The notes below the pieces were generated by a model. It was not told the DNA's origin, made no database searches, and worked only from the letters and a program-made list of their open reading frames with translations. The position numbers were made by a program, and so were the translations under genes. A DNA stretch of 64,000 nucleotides from an uncultured Campylobacter sp. (GTDB lineage: Bacteria; Campylobacterota; Campylobacteria; Campylobacterales; Campylobacteraceae), in contig NZ_CALKZP010000057.1 in assembly GCF_938002845.1 (NCBI RefSeq), positions 51,187 to 115,186 on the forward strand, given 5' to 3'. This document shows positions 36,438-46,097 of this stretch, one piece after another; the stretch's first letter is position 1, and every line of letters begins with the position of its first letter.

Positions 36438-37838
36438 ATGGGTTATGAGAAAAGAAGCCTGGGAAGCTTTGAGGGGCGCAAAATTTACGAAATTCTGCTT
36501 AGCCTCGGGTACGATATGAAATCCGCGCAGCGCATTTGTGACAAGCATCGCGTAACCGATGCAGAGGATCGAAATTTACATAAAAGCTCCGTCGCGCACG
36601 GAGAAATTTTTTTGATTGACTACAAATGCGAGCCGCGCGGACTGAAGCCGATCTTTGAGTGCGATGCGTTTGCGGCATTTGACAAGCCGAGTGGAATTTT
36701 AAGCCATCCGAGCGGGCGCAACTCGCCTTATAATATGTATGACGAGATCTGGTCGCTATACGGGCAGGACGCGTGCGTGGCGCATAGGCTCGATCTTGAA
36801 ACCAGCGGAGTTCTTATCGTCGCTAAGGATAAAGACACGGCGCGCGAGCTTAAAGAGTGCTTCGAACAGCGTAGGGTGATGAAAAGCTATCTAGCGCTCG
36901 TGCGAGGGGATTTGAGAGAGGGCTTGCGAGGTGCTGCTTGCAATGGCGAGATAGAGAATTGCTATGCGCTAGGCTCGGATGAAATTTGCGGCTCAAAATT
37001 TGCGGACGATGCTGTGAGTTTACCAAGTAGCGTATCGGATCTGCGCGATACACTAGCTCTAAAAGGAGTAGGCAATAAATTTGGATTTAATATCTTGTCT
37101 AATAGTGCGAGTAGGAGATTATGGTGCGATGCTCTATCTGACGGCATGCAAGCTAAATTTGAATCTGGCGCTCCTGCTGGCGATGTTGGCAGCGGATTTG
37201 AATTTGATGCTTTATCCTGCGGCGTGAGCGATAAGCTTAAACCCGCTATCGCGATGAGTAGCGCGGATAACGGACATAAACCTTGCGCCTTATCTGTGGC
37301 TAAATCTTTGCCAGCTACTTCTAAGGGCTGTGTAAATTTGAAAAAATTTGAGCCTACAAAATACGCAAAATTTAGCGAGAAACTGAAATTTTTAAAGGAT
37401 TTTGAGGGGTTTGTGATTGATGCTCCGATCGCTCCTAGCGACGAGTTTGCCGATCTTAAAATTCGTATGAAAATATCGCGCGATGGTAAGGAGGCGATCA
37501 CGCTGATACGCCCGCTGCGATATTTCTCGGACATAGACGCTAGCCTGATCGAGTGCTATCCGCTGACGGGTAGGCAGCATCAGATCAGGCTGCATCTATT
37601 TGCCGCGGGTGCGCCGATATTGGGAGAGCCGCTGTACGGGCTTTCGCGCGAGCAAGCGGAGCGGATATTGGATAAAAAGATGGATGAGACAGAGCGGATC
37701 AGAACGACGGGAGCGCCTAGATTGCTACTGCACGCGAATGCAATTTGCTTCGAACTAGGCGGCGAACGATACGAGATAAAAAGCGAATTTGACGCCGCGA
37801 GAGAGTTTTATAATCTTGCTAAAATCGGTAAAATTTAA
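36438..37838 (+). CDS. RluA-family pseudouridine synthase with a 160-residue internal insert
   Basis: A 466-residue RNA pseudouridine synthase; relatives have about 300 residues. The catalytic motif HRLDLETSG (D119) and the later TGRQHQIRLHL and HANAICFEL blocks are intact. Between YLALVRGDL (near 151-159) and FVIDAPIAP (from 325), a segment of about 160 residues rich in Ser, Ala, Asp and Lys interrupts the catalytic domain. Its DNA carries AAATTTG and AAATTTA blocks like the spacers. It sits in a loop region, so activity may survive. The RNA target is unknown. It is divergent from purB. Confidence 0.8.
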   Translation: MGYEKRSLGSFEGRKIYEILLSLGYDMKSAQRICDKHRVTDAEDRNLHKSSVAHGEIFLIDYKCEPRGLKPIFECDAFAAFDKPSGILSHPSGRNSPYNMYDEIWSLYGQDACVAHRLDLETSGVLIVAKDKDTARELKECFEQRRVMKSYLALVRGDLREGLRGAACNGEIENCYALGSDEICGSKFADDAVSLPSSVSDLRDTLALKGVGNKFGFNILSNSASRRLWCDALSDGMQAKFESGAPAGDVGSGFEFDALSCGVSDKLKPAIAMSSADNGHKPCALSVAKSLPATSKGCVNLKKFEPTKYAKFSEKLKFLKDFEGFVIDAPIAPSDEFADLKIRMKISRDGKEAITLIRPLRYFSDIDASLIECYPLTGRQHQIRLHLFAAGAPILGEPLYGLSREQAERILDKKMDETERIRTTGAPRLLLHANAICFELGGERYEIKSEFDAAREFYNLAKIGKI

Positions 37839-37917
37839 GTAACTCAATAAAATTTTAAAGCGGCGGCGATTATTTTTATGACCATAATTTTGCTTTTGCC
37901 GGTTTTTATAAAATTTT

Positions 37918-38442
37918 GTGCTTACAACGGCGTTTAATTTATTAATTCCTCATCTATGGTTATTAAAAATTTTAAGACGATTTTATTTTGCGATGGCTAT
38001 ATTGGGAAAAAGCGTTACAGCTATAAAAGCATATAATTCAACTTGGCTAGACAGCGGGTTTCATATATTTATTTTCGGTAGCGAAAATTACGGTAAATTT
38101 GAGCTCAGAGTGCATAAATATTGGATGCTTCAAGATAAGTTGGGCGGTAGCATAAAAGATTTTAAATCTGGTGTTGATTCTTTTAAAAAATGCAATCAAG
38201 AATATGGAATATTTAAAAGAGAATTTGACGAATACTCTAATTTTCTATTTAAGCAAAAGGGCGGGGCGGGAAGCTCTGTTAATTTAGAAAGCTCGGCATT
38301 GGTAGCAAGCATAGGGAGCAAAACGGTAGTTGCTTCTTTTGGGGAATATTGCAAGAGGGTGCTTCATCTGGAGAATAGTAAAAAACAAGAGCGTACAATA
38401 GAGATAACACCACCAAGCAGAGGTATGGGCTTTGGGCTATAA
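37918..38442 (+). CDS. Hypothetical protein in AT-rich DNA
   Basis: A frame of 174 codons from a GTG, or 149 from an ATG at 37993. The body has a Lys/Phe-rich helical middle (IKDFKSGVDSFKKCNQEYGIFKREFDEYSN) and a Ser/Ala-rich tail ending SRGMGFGL. No signal or family is recognised. Binding sites are weak for both starts. The AT-rich composition through 38840 contrasts with flanking genes and suggests acquired DNA. Confidence 0.4.
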   Translation: MLTTAFNLLIPHLWLLKILRRFYFAMAILGKSVTAIKAYNSTWLDSGFHIFIFGSENYGKFELRVHKYWMLQDKLGGSIKDFKSGVDSFKKCNQEYGIFKREFDEYSNFLFKQKGGAGSSVNLESSALVASIGSKTVVASFGEYCKRVLHLENSKKQERTIEITPPSRGMGFGL

Positions 38443-38839
38443 TTATTCTTTAGTATCTATAGTATAAAAACTTGAAAGACAGAGGGAGAGGTAAGAACTG
38501 TGGATTGTTTTAGTTATTTGTTTTGGTTTGGTATGTAATATAGAAGTTGAATGGCGACATATATATTGTAAGCGCGAAACTTTCTAAACAGCAAAGAGAA
38601 ATGCTATATTCCTCGTTGTATCGATAAAATTCTATATCTATTTATTTGTGCAATCATAATTATAGATTAGTATGAAATTCGATCGATAAAATTTGCGTGA
38701 GATTGAGCTATGACATCTAATTTTTATTATTTCGGCTTCTTGTATTTGCATATGGTAAAAGTGATAAAAAAATGCGTAAAATGTAGCCTACAAGTAACTA
38801 TAAAAATTTGTTTTATGCTTTAAAATTTGGTTTATTTTT
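38443..38839. other. AT-rich spacer
   Basis: About 400 bases with no usable frame and no clear repeat. Composition matches the preceding hypothetical gene, so it may belong to the same acquired piece. Confidence 0.55.
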
Positions 38840-39737
38840 TCAAATAGCCATCAACGCTACTTCCACTTCGCCGATATTTACGACCTTGCCTTTGCGCGTT
38901 ATCACGCCCAAGCCGTGTTCTATGTCCCATGAGCAGCTAAACTCAAAGCCGATTTTCGCACTGTCTAGGATATAGATATTTTGCAGCTCCAATAGTTCGC
39001 TAAGCTCCTGCGGCGTGCTGATGCCCGGCATGAAATCGCTTTTCGTCTCACTCGGATAGTCGTAGATCTCCTGCCATTTTGGGTAGTTTTTTAAAATTTC
39101 AGCTAAGATACCCGTTAAAATTTCTTCCTGATTTTGCTTTAAAAACTCGATTGCGTTTGAGTGCATGCGGCTTGGCTCGTCCGTCTCTTCGCCGTCTTCA
39201 TCTAAAAACGCGCAGTGAAACTCGCCTTCTTGCTCTAAAGCTTTACCGAAATACTCCAGCCGCAGTGGGAAACCAAAGTCCTCGTATTCCTCATCTTCAA
39301 ATTTAGGAAAAATTTTAGGCTCCGCAAGACGTGCATAAAAAAACTCCGCGGCCTTTGGGCTGCGGGTGAAAAGGTACTCCTCATTCGCTTCGTAGCTTTT
39401 GCGCAAAAATTTAAGCGCCTCCTGCTCTGCACCGCACTCCAAGCAGCATTCGCCCTTGTAATAATCGCTCACGTAGGGCGGATTTTCATTACTTCTGGCG
39501 TGCTTGTCCATCTCGCCTAGCCAGCGCAGCATATTTGGGGCGTCGCGCCCATTTGTACTAATTTACCATGCGCGCCGCGTAGATGTATGAGGCATAGACG
39601 CGGTTTTTCTCATCATCCGCCTCCGCTCATTTTGCCTCGATAAAGCGGATAATTTCCGCCTTTGTAATCTTGGATTTTTTAAGCAGCGATCTGTCTAAGA
39701 AGACGCCGATCTAATCCATTATTTTTTGCGCATCCAT
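38840..39737 (-). pseudogene. Decayed gene with three in-frame stops and a frameshift
   Basis: The intact part (38840-39532, 230 codons) encodes an acidic cytoplasmic protein starting within MLRWLGEMDKH. Upstream, another frame reads as protein from an ATG at 39737 (MDAQKIMD) but is broken by TAG (39711-39713), TGA (39627-39629) and TAG (39558-39560). A +1 shift then joins it at about 39550, after YK. Coding-like sequence even extends to about 39800, over the end of rlmN. The function is unknown; Tyr/Lys/Cys motifs (YYKGECCLECG) suggest no enzyme I know. The remaining open frame lacks a binding site and is probably silent. Confidence 0.7.
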
Positions 39738-39805
39738 TGCTACTCCGTTATAAATTTTTTTGCCGATCTGCCTTACGGTCTGAAAATAATCGCCGAATTT
39801 TTCCT

Positions 39806-40915
39806 CTACTTGTTCGAAATTTTATCGGCACTGATACCACTTTGAGCCGGAATTTTACCTTGCTCGTTTCTTTGCTTGAGCTGTCCGCACGCTGCACTGA
39901 TATCTAGCCCCTTGCTCTGGCGGATCGTGCAAGTAATGCCGTGCGCGCAGAGATAGTCTTGGAATTTCACCATGTTTTCGGGGCTTGGCCTGCCAAAGCT
40001 CGAGCCTTCGTGCGGATTAAAATAGATCAGATTTACTTTTGCGCGAATGCCGTGCAGAAGCTTCACTAGCGTTTTGGCATCGCTTGAGCGGTCATTTATC
40101 CCATCGATCATTAGATATTCAAACATCACCCGCTTTCGCAGATCGATTGGGAACTCGCGCACCGCCTGCATGATCGATGCAATATTGTAGGCACGATTTA
40201 TCGGCATTAGTTTTTCACGCAGTTCGTCATCCACTGCATGCAGTGAGATCGCGAGTAGCACGCCAAGATCCATTTCGCCAAGCTTTTTTATCTGCGTAGA
40301 AAGTCCGCTTGTACTTATCGTTTGGCGACGCGGCGCTATTGCGAGTCCGTCGTTTTCTTTTAAAATTTGCACGGCTTTGGCAACGTTGTCTAGGTTATTA
40401 AGCGGTTCGCCCATCCCCATATATACGACATTGACGCGGCGCTCGTACGGGATCGCGTTCATTTTTTTGATGAGCCAAATTTGAGCCACGATTTCGCCTG
40501 GAGTTAAATTCCGTACGAAGCCACCTTTTGCTGTCAAGCAGAAGCTGCAGCCAATTTTGCAACCCACTTGCGAACTTACGCAGATTGAGTAGCGCGCGTG
40601 TCTTATAATTTTTTCGTTTTTATCTCGCAGCTCATCCTTCATCGGTAGCAGGACGCTTTCTATCGTCTTGCCGTCTTTGAGAGCGAAAAGGTATTTGATA
40701 CTGCCATCGCTACTTGTTTCGGATCTGATACATTTAAGCGGGTCTAAATAAAAATTTTGAGCTAAACTTTGACGGATCTCTTTTGGTAGATTTCGCATTT
40801 GTGTAAAGTCACCCACATTCTTTTTGTAAATCCATTCGTAAATTTGCTTGGCTCTAAATTTTGGTTCGACGAAATTTTCAAGCTCTTTCATTGTAAAATC
40901 AAAGATATTTTTCAA
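39806..40915 (-). CDS. rlmN: Dual-specificity 23S rRNA/tRNA adenine-C2 methyltransferase RlmN
   Basis: A 369-residue radical-SAM enzyme that methylates A2503 of 23S rRNA and A37 of some tRNAs. The CxxxCxxC cluster motif is present as CKIGCSFC, the GMGEPL block and the second catalytic cysteine near the C-terminus (DISAACGQL) are visible. The start overlaps the stop of the upstream phosphorylase-like gene by four bases, so both are coupled. Confidence 0.94.
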   Translation of the reverse strand: MKNIFDFTMKELENFVEPKFRAKQIYEWIYKKNVGDFTQMRNLPKEIRQSLAQNFYLDPLKCIRSETSSDGSIKYLFALKDGKTIESVLLPMKDELRDKNEKIIRHARYSICVSSQVGCKIGCSFCLTAKGGFVRNLTPGEIVAQIWLIKKMNAIPYERRVNVVYMGMGEPLNNLDNVAKAVQILKENDGLAIAPRRQTISTSGLSTQIKKLGEMDLGVLLAISLHAVDDELREKLMPINRAYNIASIMQAVREFPIDLRKRVMFEYLMIDGINDRSSDAKTLVKLLHGIRAKVNLIYFNPHEGSSFGRPSPENMVKFQDYLCAHGITCTIRQSKGLDISAACGQLKQRNEQGKIPAQSGISADKISNK

Positions 40916-41466
40916 ATTAATGCCTTGGTTTTTAGATATTTAGTTAAATTTTCTTTTGCGGCGGCGTGGTTTTTTAAAAAATCTGCGTGAGCGTTTGAAT
41001 CACAAAAATTCGTCGCACAAAAAATTCCGTAAGCGGGAATTTCAAATTTTTGTGCTACCTTGAGAACTGCAAAAAATTCCATATTCTCTAAAAAATAACC
41101 TCGCTCAAAAAATTTTAGCGCAGACTTTTTATCAGTCGTGATAAAATTTGAGCTATTAGTTATTGTTTCATATGAAACATCGGTAGAATCCCTAGCTATA
41201 ATTTCATAGTTAATCGGAGAGTATGAAAGCCCATAAAGCGCTGATATCTCGTAGTTTACAGCCGATCTGCTTTCATAAATTTTTAGAATTTCACCCTCTT
41301 TGTATAGCCCTGCAGAACCCACGAAAATGATTTCACTCGGCAAGCTTTGTCTATTTTCGCATAAAAATTTAGTCAAATTTATACTCATATCCACTAGCCC
41401 CATGCCCATAGGCAGGGCAAAATCAAAAATTTCATTTCGTCCAGCAGAGATTATCATTTTACACAT
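40912..41466 (-). CDS. Nucleoside phosphorylase-like protein
   Basis: A 184-residue protein resembling a shortened purine-nucleoside phosphorylase or MTA/SAH nucleosidase fold. Supporting pieces are IIFVGSAGLY (the phosphate-loop region), ITNSSNFITTDK and FLENMEFFAVLKVAQKFEIPAYGIF, where Met-Glu is the substrate-binding motif. Usual family length is 230 or more, so it is small. Activity is uncertain. Start could be the first ATG or the second three codons later. It is cotranscribed with rlmN. Confidence 0.6.
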   Translation of the reverse strand: MCKMIISAGRNEIFDFALPMGMGLVDMSINLTKFLCENRQSLPSEIIFVGSAGLYKEGEILKIYESRSAVNYEISALYGLSYSPINYEIIARDSTDVSYETITNSSNFITTDKKSALKFFERGYFLENMEFFAVLKVAQKFEIPAYGIFCATNFCDSNAHADFLKNHAAAKENLTKYLKTKALI

Positions 41467-41811
41467 TCACGCTTTCGTCGTTTTTCTATAATCATAGCAA
41501 AATGACGATAAATTTAAGGCTAAATTTTGAAATTTTATCGTGATAAATTATCTGATAAAATTAAAATCAATTTAAGCAAATATCTATGAGAACTGTACTC
41601 TTACCTTCCGTAATGGTAGCAGCGCAGGTGGCGGGTAGAAGATGGAAAAGTATTTAAAAAAGCTTATGATTTAGCTAAAACGAATAAATTTTACCTAAGC
41701 AAAATAATACTTGTCAAAAAACTTGCAAGATAACGAAGGGCCGAAATAAAATTAATTGTTTAGCCGCTTTGACAGCTAAGTTTCAACCCCACGGTATAAA
41801 CCTGACTAAAT
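41467..41811. other. Spacer with a short coding remnant
   Basis: On the + strand 41638-41733 reads as protein (EDGKVFKKAYDLAKTNKFYL..., ending at TAA 41731-41733). It has no start or binding site and a stop just upstream. It may be a decayed gene end. Nothing else is recognised. Confidence 0.35.
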
Positions 41812-42732
41812 TTACAGTCTCACTTCAATATTTTGTTCTCGTAAATACGCTTTTAGTGCCTTGATTTCGATTTCTCTGAAGTGAAAAATCGATGCCGCCA
41901 GGCATGCGTCCGCGCCCGCTAAAAATGCGTTTTTGAAGTGCTCTATTTTACCCGCACCGCCGCTTGCGATCACAGGGATGTCAAGCGCGCTAAAAGTCCG
42001 CGTCAAATTTAGCTCAAAGCCGTTTTTAACGCCGTCGCAGTCCATCGACGTGAGCAAAATTTCGCCCGCACCGCGCTCCTGCGCCTCTTTCGCCCAAGCA
42101 AGCGCATCCCTGCCGGTATCCAGTCTACCGCCGTTTATAAACACACTATAGCCGCAAGGCTCGCCGTTCCCAGTTAAAATTTCATCCTGCGGAGCGCGTA
42201 AAATTTTGCCAAAATTTCGAGTCTCACTGCCTAAATTTGTGTCTGGATTTCGCATGTCGCCGTGTAAATTTCCGTTTGAATTCCTCGCCGCGCCATATAA
42301 ATTACCGCGCGAAATTTCACTAGAATTTCGTTTTGCGTCGATCGCGATCACGACGCACTGCGAGCCAAATTTATTTGCCGCTTCGTCTATCAAATTTGGA
42401 TTTTTTATCGCGGCTGAGTTGAGGCTGATTTTATCGCAGCCGACGTTTAACAGACGCGAGATATCGTCGATCGTGCGTATGCCGCCACCCACGGTCAGCG
42501 GGATAAAAAGCTCGCGCGCGACACGTTCTACGACATCCACGATCGTATCGCGCCCCAGATGCGACGCCGTGATGTCAAGGAAGCATAGCTCGTCCGCGCC
42601 CTCCTCGTTGTAGCGTTTGGCTATCTCGACTGGATCGCCAGCGTCCACGAGACCTACGAAATTTACGCCCTTTACCACACGTCCGTCTTTAACGTCTAGG
42701 CATGGGATTATGCGTTTTGCGAATCTATTCAA
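41812..42732 (-). CDS. hisF: Imidazole glycerol phosphate synthase cyclase subunit HisF with an internal insert
   Basis: A 306-residue TIM barrel of histidine synthesis; it uses ammonia from HisH to form IGP and AICAR from PRFAR. Catalytic D13 (CLDVKDGRVVKG) and D132 (AIDAKR) are present, as are VGGGIR and the DCDGVKNGFE block. Normal length is about 252. The extra 46-50 residues lie right after AIDAKR (136-183), rich in Asn, Gly and Arg, encoded by DNA with AAATTTC and GAATTC blocks. The start is TTG, six bases after AAAGGG. No other his gene is adjacent. Confidence 0.9.
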   Translation of the reverse strand: MNRFAKRIIPCLDVKDGRVVKGVNFVGLVDAGDPVEIAKRYNEEGADELCFLDITASHLGRDTIVDVVERVARELFIPLTVGGGIRTIDDISRLLNVGCDKISLNSAAIKNPNLIDEAANKFGSQCVVIAIDAKRNSSEISRGNLYGAARNSNGNLHGDMRNPDTNLGSETRNFGKILRAPQDEILTGNGEPCGYSVFINGGRLDTGRDALAWAKEAQERGAGEILLTSMDCDGVKNGFELNLTRTFSALDIPVIASGGAGKIEHFKNAFLAGADACLAASIFHFREIEIKALKAYLREQNIEVRL

Positions 42733-42823
42733 AGCAGCCCTTTGGAATAAAATTTTTTATGATTTTAGCCAAATTTTACTTAACATAATGACTTTATAAG
42801 TAAAATTTGGCTAGACTCTTGCG

Positions 42824-43684
42824 ATGATTAGGGCGAAAAAAGAGTTCGGGCAAAATTTTTTGAAAGACGAAGCCGTTTTAAGCAAGATCATCCAAGCGAT
42901 TCCCGAGAGCGTACAGAATGTCGTTGAAATCGGGGCTGGCTTAGGTGATTTAACTCGCAAGCTTTTGGAATTTTACAGATTAAAAAGTTTCGAGATAGAT
43001 GAAGATTTATATCAAATTTTAAGCGCTAAATTTGCGCAGCAGATCGCTAGCGGCGAGCTTGAGCTCGTTTTGGGCGATGCTTTGCGGATTTGGCAGGAGT
43101 GGGGTCTTGAGCGCGGCGAATATTTTTTAGTCGCAAATTTGCCCTACTATGTCGCTACAAAGATGATTTTGCAGGCGATCGACGATGAGCTATGCAGCGG
43201 ATTTTTGGTGATGATCCAAAAGGAGGTCGCTTTAAAATTCTGCGCTAGAGCCGGGCAGAGCGATTTTAGCGCTCTTTCGATCCTGGCGGATCTTGCGGGC
43301 GGTTGCGAGCTTCTATTCGACGTTGAGCCTGGCTGCTTCGAGCCTGCGCCGAAGGTAACTTCGTCGGTGATCAGGCTCGTAAAGGGCAAAAATTTCAAGC
43401 CCGGTGCCGAGGAAAGCGCGGAGAGTCTCGGCGTAAAAAGTTGCGCTCAGCTCCAAAGTCTCGATGAATACGAGAAATTTAAAAGCTTTTTGCGCGTATC
43501 TTTCAGTGCGCCGCGAAAGACGCTTATTAAAAATTTAAGTGTAAAATTTGATAGAGGCTTAGCCGAAGAGATCTTTTTAAATTTGAAAATTCCGCCCACG
43601 GTTCGGGCGCACGAGTTAAATTCCACCCTTTTTTTAGAAATTTTTAAAAATTTAAAGGCAAAAGATGGAAGAAAACAGAAATGA
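42824..43684 (+). CDS. rsmA: 16S rRNA dimethyladenosine transferase RsmA
   Basis: A 286-residue methyltransferase (KsgA) that dimethylates A1518 and A1519 of 16S rRNA. SAM-binding VVEIGAGLGDLTRKL, catalytic VANLPYYVATKM and the phenylalanine-rich RVSFSAPRKTL tail are present. It overlaps the start of rnj by 20 bases and opens the rsmA-rnj pair, an order conserved among campylobacters and helicobacters. Confidence 0.93.
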   Translation: MIRAKKEFGQNFLKDEAVLSKIIQAIPESVQNVVEIGAGLGDLTRKLLEFYRLKSFEIDEDLYQILSAKFAQQIASGELELVLGDALRIWQEWGLERGEYFLVANLPYYVATKMILQAIDDELCSGFLVMIQKEVALKFCARAGQSDFSALSILADLAGGCELLFDVEPGCFEPAPKVTSSVIRLVKGKNFKPGAEESAESLGVKSCAQLQSLDEYEKFKSFLRVSFSAPRKTLIKNLSVKFDRGLAEEIFLNLKIPPTVRAHELNSTLFLEIFKNLKAKDGRKQK

Positions 43685-45905
43685 AAACGGCGTCGAACGA
43701 CTCAAAAAAAGCAATCGCTATAAAAAACGCAAGGAAAATCTAAAAAAATCTATCGCAAGCAAAGGCTCTGCGGGCGATGTGGAATTCGGCGGCGAGCATG
43801 AAAACGGCTCTCGCAAAAATAAAGGCGCGAAAAACGGGCAAAATTCCGTTCGTTCAAAGGGTTCAAAAAACGGCTCTCATAAGGGATCAAATTCTGCGGG
43901 TGGTTCGTCAAACGGCAGTTCAAACGCCGTGCATTCAAACGGCGCGAATGGTGCGCATTTCGGCGGCGCATACCCAAAAAACAACGAAAACGGCGCGGGC
44001 GATTCAAATTTAAACCGCGACGGTCGTGCAAAATCAAATAGCAGCAGCGCAAAAGGCGCAAATCCTAGCGCCGCAGACGATGCAAGCTCCGCAGACGCTC
44101 AGAAAAAGAAAAAGCATAAAAAGCGCTCAAATATGCCAAAAAGTCTTACTGGCAACGAGCCGTGGCAAAAGGCGATGGACGATGCGATCGCGCAAAACAA
44201 GCTGATCCACGAGGAGCGCCTGCACCCGCTTAAAGACGCTAATCGCAGCGATGAGACGGTGCGTATCACGCCGCTTGGCGGACTGGGCGAGATCGGCGCG
44301 AATATGACCGTTTTTGAGACCAATACGAGTGCGATCATCGTCGATGTGGGCATGAGCTTTCCAGAGGAGAGTATGCTTGGCGTGGACATTTTAATCCCCG
44401 ACTTCGATTATGTTCGCAAGATAAAAAACAAGATCAAAGGCATCATTATCACCCACGCGCATGAGGATCATATCGGCGCGATGCCATATTTTTTCAAAGA
44501 ATTTCAATTCCCGATCTACGCTACACCGCTTCCTTTAGGGATGATAAGCAATAAATTTGAAGAGCATGGCCTAAAAGCCGAGCGTAGCTACTTCCGCCCC
44601 GTGCAGAAGCGCCAGCTCTATCAGATCGGCGATTTTGAGGTCGAGTTTATCCACATAACGCACTCGATTATCGATGCAAGCGCGCTTGCGATCACGACGA
44701 AGGCGGGCACGATCATCCACACGGGCGATTTTAAGATCGATCACACGCCGATCGACGGCTATCCGACCGATCTGAACCGCCTAGCTTATTACGGCGATCG
44801 CGGAGTTATGCTTTTGATGAGCGATAGCACGAACTCTCACAAAGAGGGGATCACAAAGTCCGAAAGCTCGGTAGGAAAGACCTTTGATACAATATTTTCG
44901 AGCTGTAAGGGGCGCGTGATAATGAGCACCTTCAGCTCAAACATCCACCGCGTCTATCAGGCTATTGAGCGCGGCGTAAAATACGGCCGCAAGGTCTGCG
45001 TCATCGGACGAAGCATGGAACGAAATTTATTTACCGCGATGGAGCTCGGCTATGTAAATTTAGACAAAAAAATCTTCGTCGATGCCGATCAGGTCTCCAA
45101 ATACCCCGATAATGAGGTTTTAATCGTTACTACCGGCTCGCAGGGCGAGACGATGAGTGCGCTGTACCGCATGGCGACGGACGAGCACAAATACATTAAA
45201 ATCAAATCCACCGATCAGGTAATCATCAGCGCCAAAGCGATCCCCGGCAACGAAAGCAGCGTCTCGACCGTACTTAACTACCTACTAAAAAGCGGCGCAA
45301 AGGTCGCGTATCAGGACTTCAGCGAGATACACGTAAGCGGGCATGCCTCGATCGAGGAGCAAAAACTCATGCTGCGCCTGATAAAGCCGAAATTTTTCCT
45401 ACCCGTGCACGGCGAGTACAACCACATCGTAAAGCACAAAGAAACCGCGATGGAGTGTGGCATCGAGGAGAAAAATATCTATCTGATGAACGACGGCGAT
45501 CAGATGGAGGTTTGCGAAAAATATCTAAAGCGCGTCAAGACCGTCAAGACGGGCAAAGTCTTTATCGATAATCAGATCAACAAGCAGATATCCGACGAGA
45601 TAGTCAAGCACCGTCAAAATTTAGCCGATGCGGGCGTCGCGGTCATCATCGCGCAGATCGACAAAAACGAAAAGAGGCTCATCCAGACGCGCGTCATCAC
45701 CTACGGGCTCGTTGCCGATAACCAAACGGCGCACTTTACCAAGGAGATGCAGGGCATCATCGAGCAGTTTTTAGCGAATTTAAAAGATGAAATTCTACTC
45801 GATCACTGGGCGCTGGAGGGCAAGATTCGCCAGGCCGTGCGAAAGCACATATTTAGAAAGATCAAAAAATATCCGACTATCGTGCCGGTGATTTATTTGA
45901 TGTAA
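43665..45905 (+). CDS. rnj: Ribonuclease J
   Basis: A 746-residue metallo-beta-lactamase/beta-CASP exo- and endonuclease, the main 5'-3' mRNA decay enzyme in these bacteria. Zinc motif THAHEDHIGA starts near residue 263, and the beta-CASP block GSQGETMSALYRMA near 500. Residues 1-195 are a disordered Lys/Asn/Ser/Gly-rich extension, as in H. pylori RNase J but more repetitive (many SNGS and NGA units). The start lies inside rsmA; coupling is likely. Confidence 0.92.
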   Translation: MEENRNENGVERLKKSNRYKKRKENLKKSIASKGSAGDVEFGGEHENGSRKNKGAKNGQNSVRSKGSKNGSHKGSNSAGGSSNGSSNAVHSNGANGAHFGGAYPKNNENGAGDSNLNRDGRAKSNSSSAKGANPSAADDASSADAQKKKKHKKRSNMPKSLTGNEPWQKAMDDAIAQNKLIHEERLHPLKDANRSDETVRITPLGGLGEIGANMTVFETNTSAIIVDVGMSFPEESMLGVDILIPDFDYVRKIKNKIKGIIITHAHEDHIGAMPYFFKEFQFPIYATPLPLGMISNKFEEHGLKAERSYFRPVQKRQLYQIGDFEVEFIHITHSIIDASALAITTKAGTIIHTGDFKIDHTPIDGYPTDLNRLAYYGDRGVMLLMSDSTNSHKEGITKSESSVGKTFDTIFSSCKGRVIMSTFSSNIHRVYQAIERGVKYGRKVCVIGRSMERNLFTAMELGYVNLDKKIFVDADQVSKYPDNEVLIVTTGSQGETMSALYRMATDEHKYIKIKSTDQVIISAKAIPGNESSVSTVLNYLLKSGAKVAYQDFSEIHVSGHASIEEQKLMLRLIKPKFFLPVHGEYNHIVKHKETAMECGIEEKNIYLMNDGDQMEVCEKYLKRVKTVKTGKVFIDNQINKQISDEIVKHRQNLADAGVAVIIAQIDKNEKRLIQTRVITYGLVADNQTAHFTKEMQGIIEQFLANLKDEILLDHWALEGKIRQAVRKHIFRKIKKYPTIVPVIYLM

Positions 45906-46097
45906 GCGCGGCTAAATTTAGCGCGTAATGAGGCTTTGATCCGCCACGGGCAAGTGAAATTTTATGGCGCGAGTGAGCTTTCGGGCGTGAAATTTTGCAA
46001 TGTGTGCTGGTTTTACGGCGTGAAATTCCGCGTAGCATAAATTTAGGCGTGGCGCGAAGAGGCGTAAAATGAAAGCAAATTTTAAAAAGAAGGTTTA

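Noticed and set aside
40295..41470. rRNA or ribosomal-protein operon link of rlmN
   Set aside because: No ribosomal gene is near; the pair rlmN and phosphorylase-like gene stands alone.
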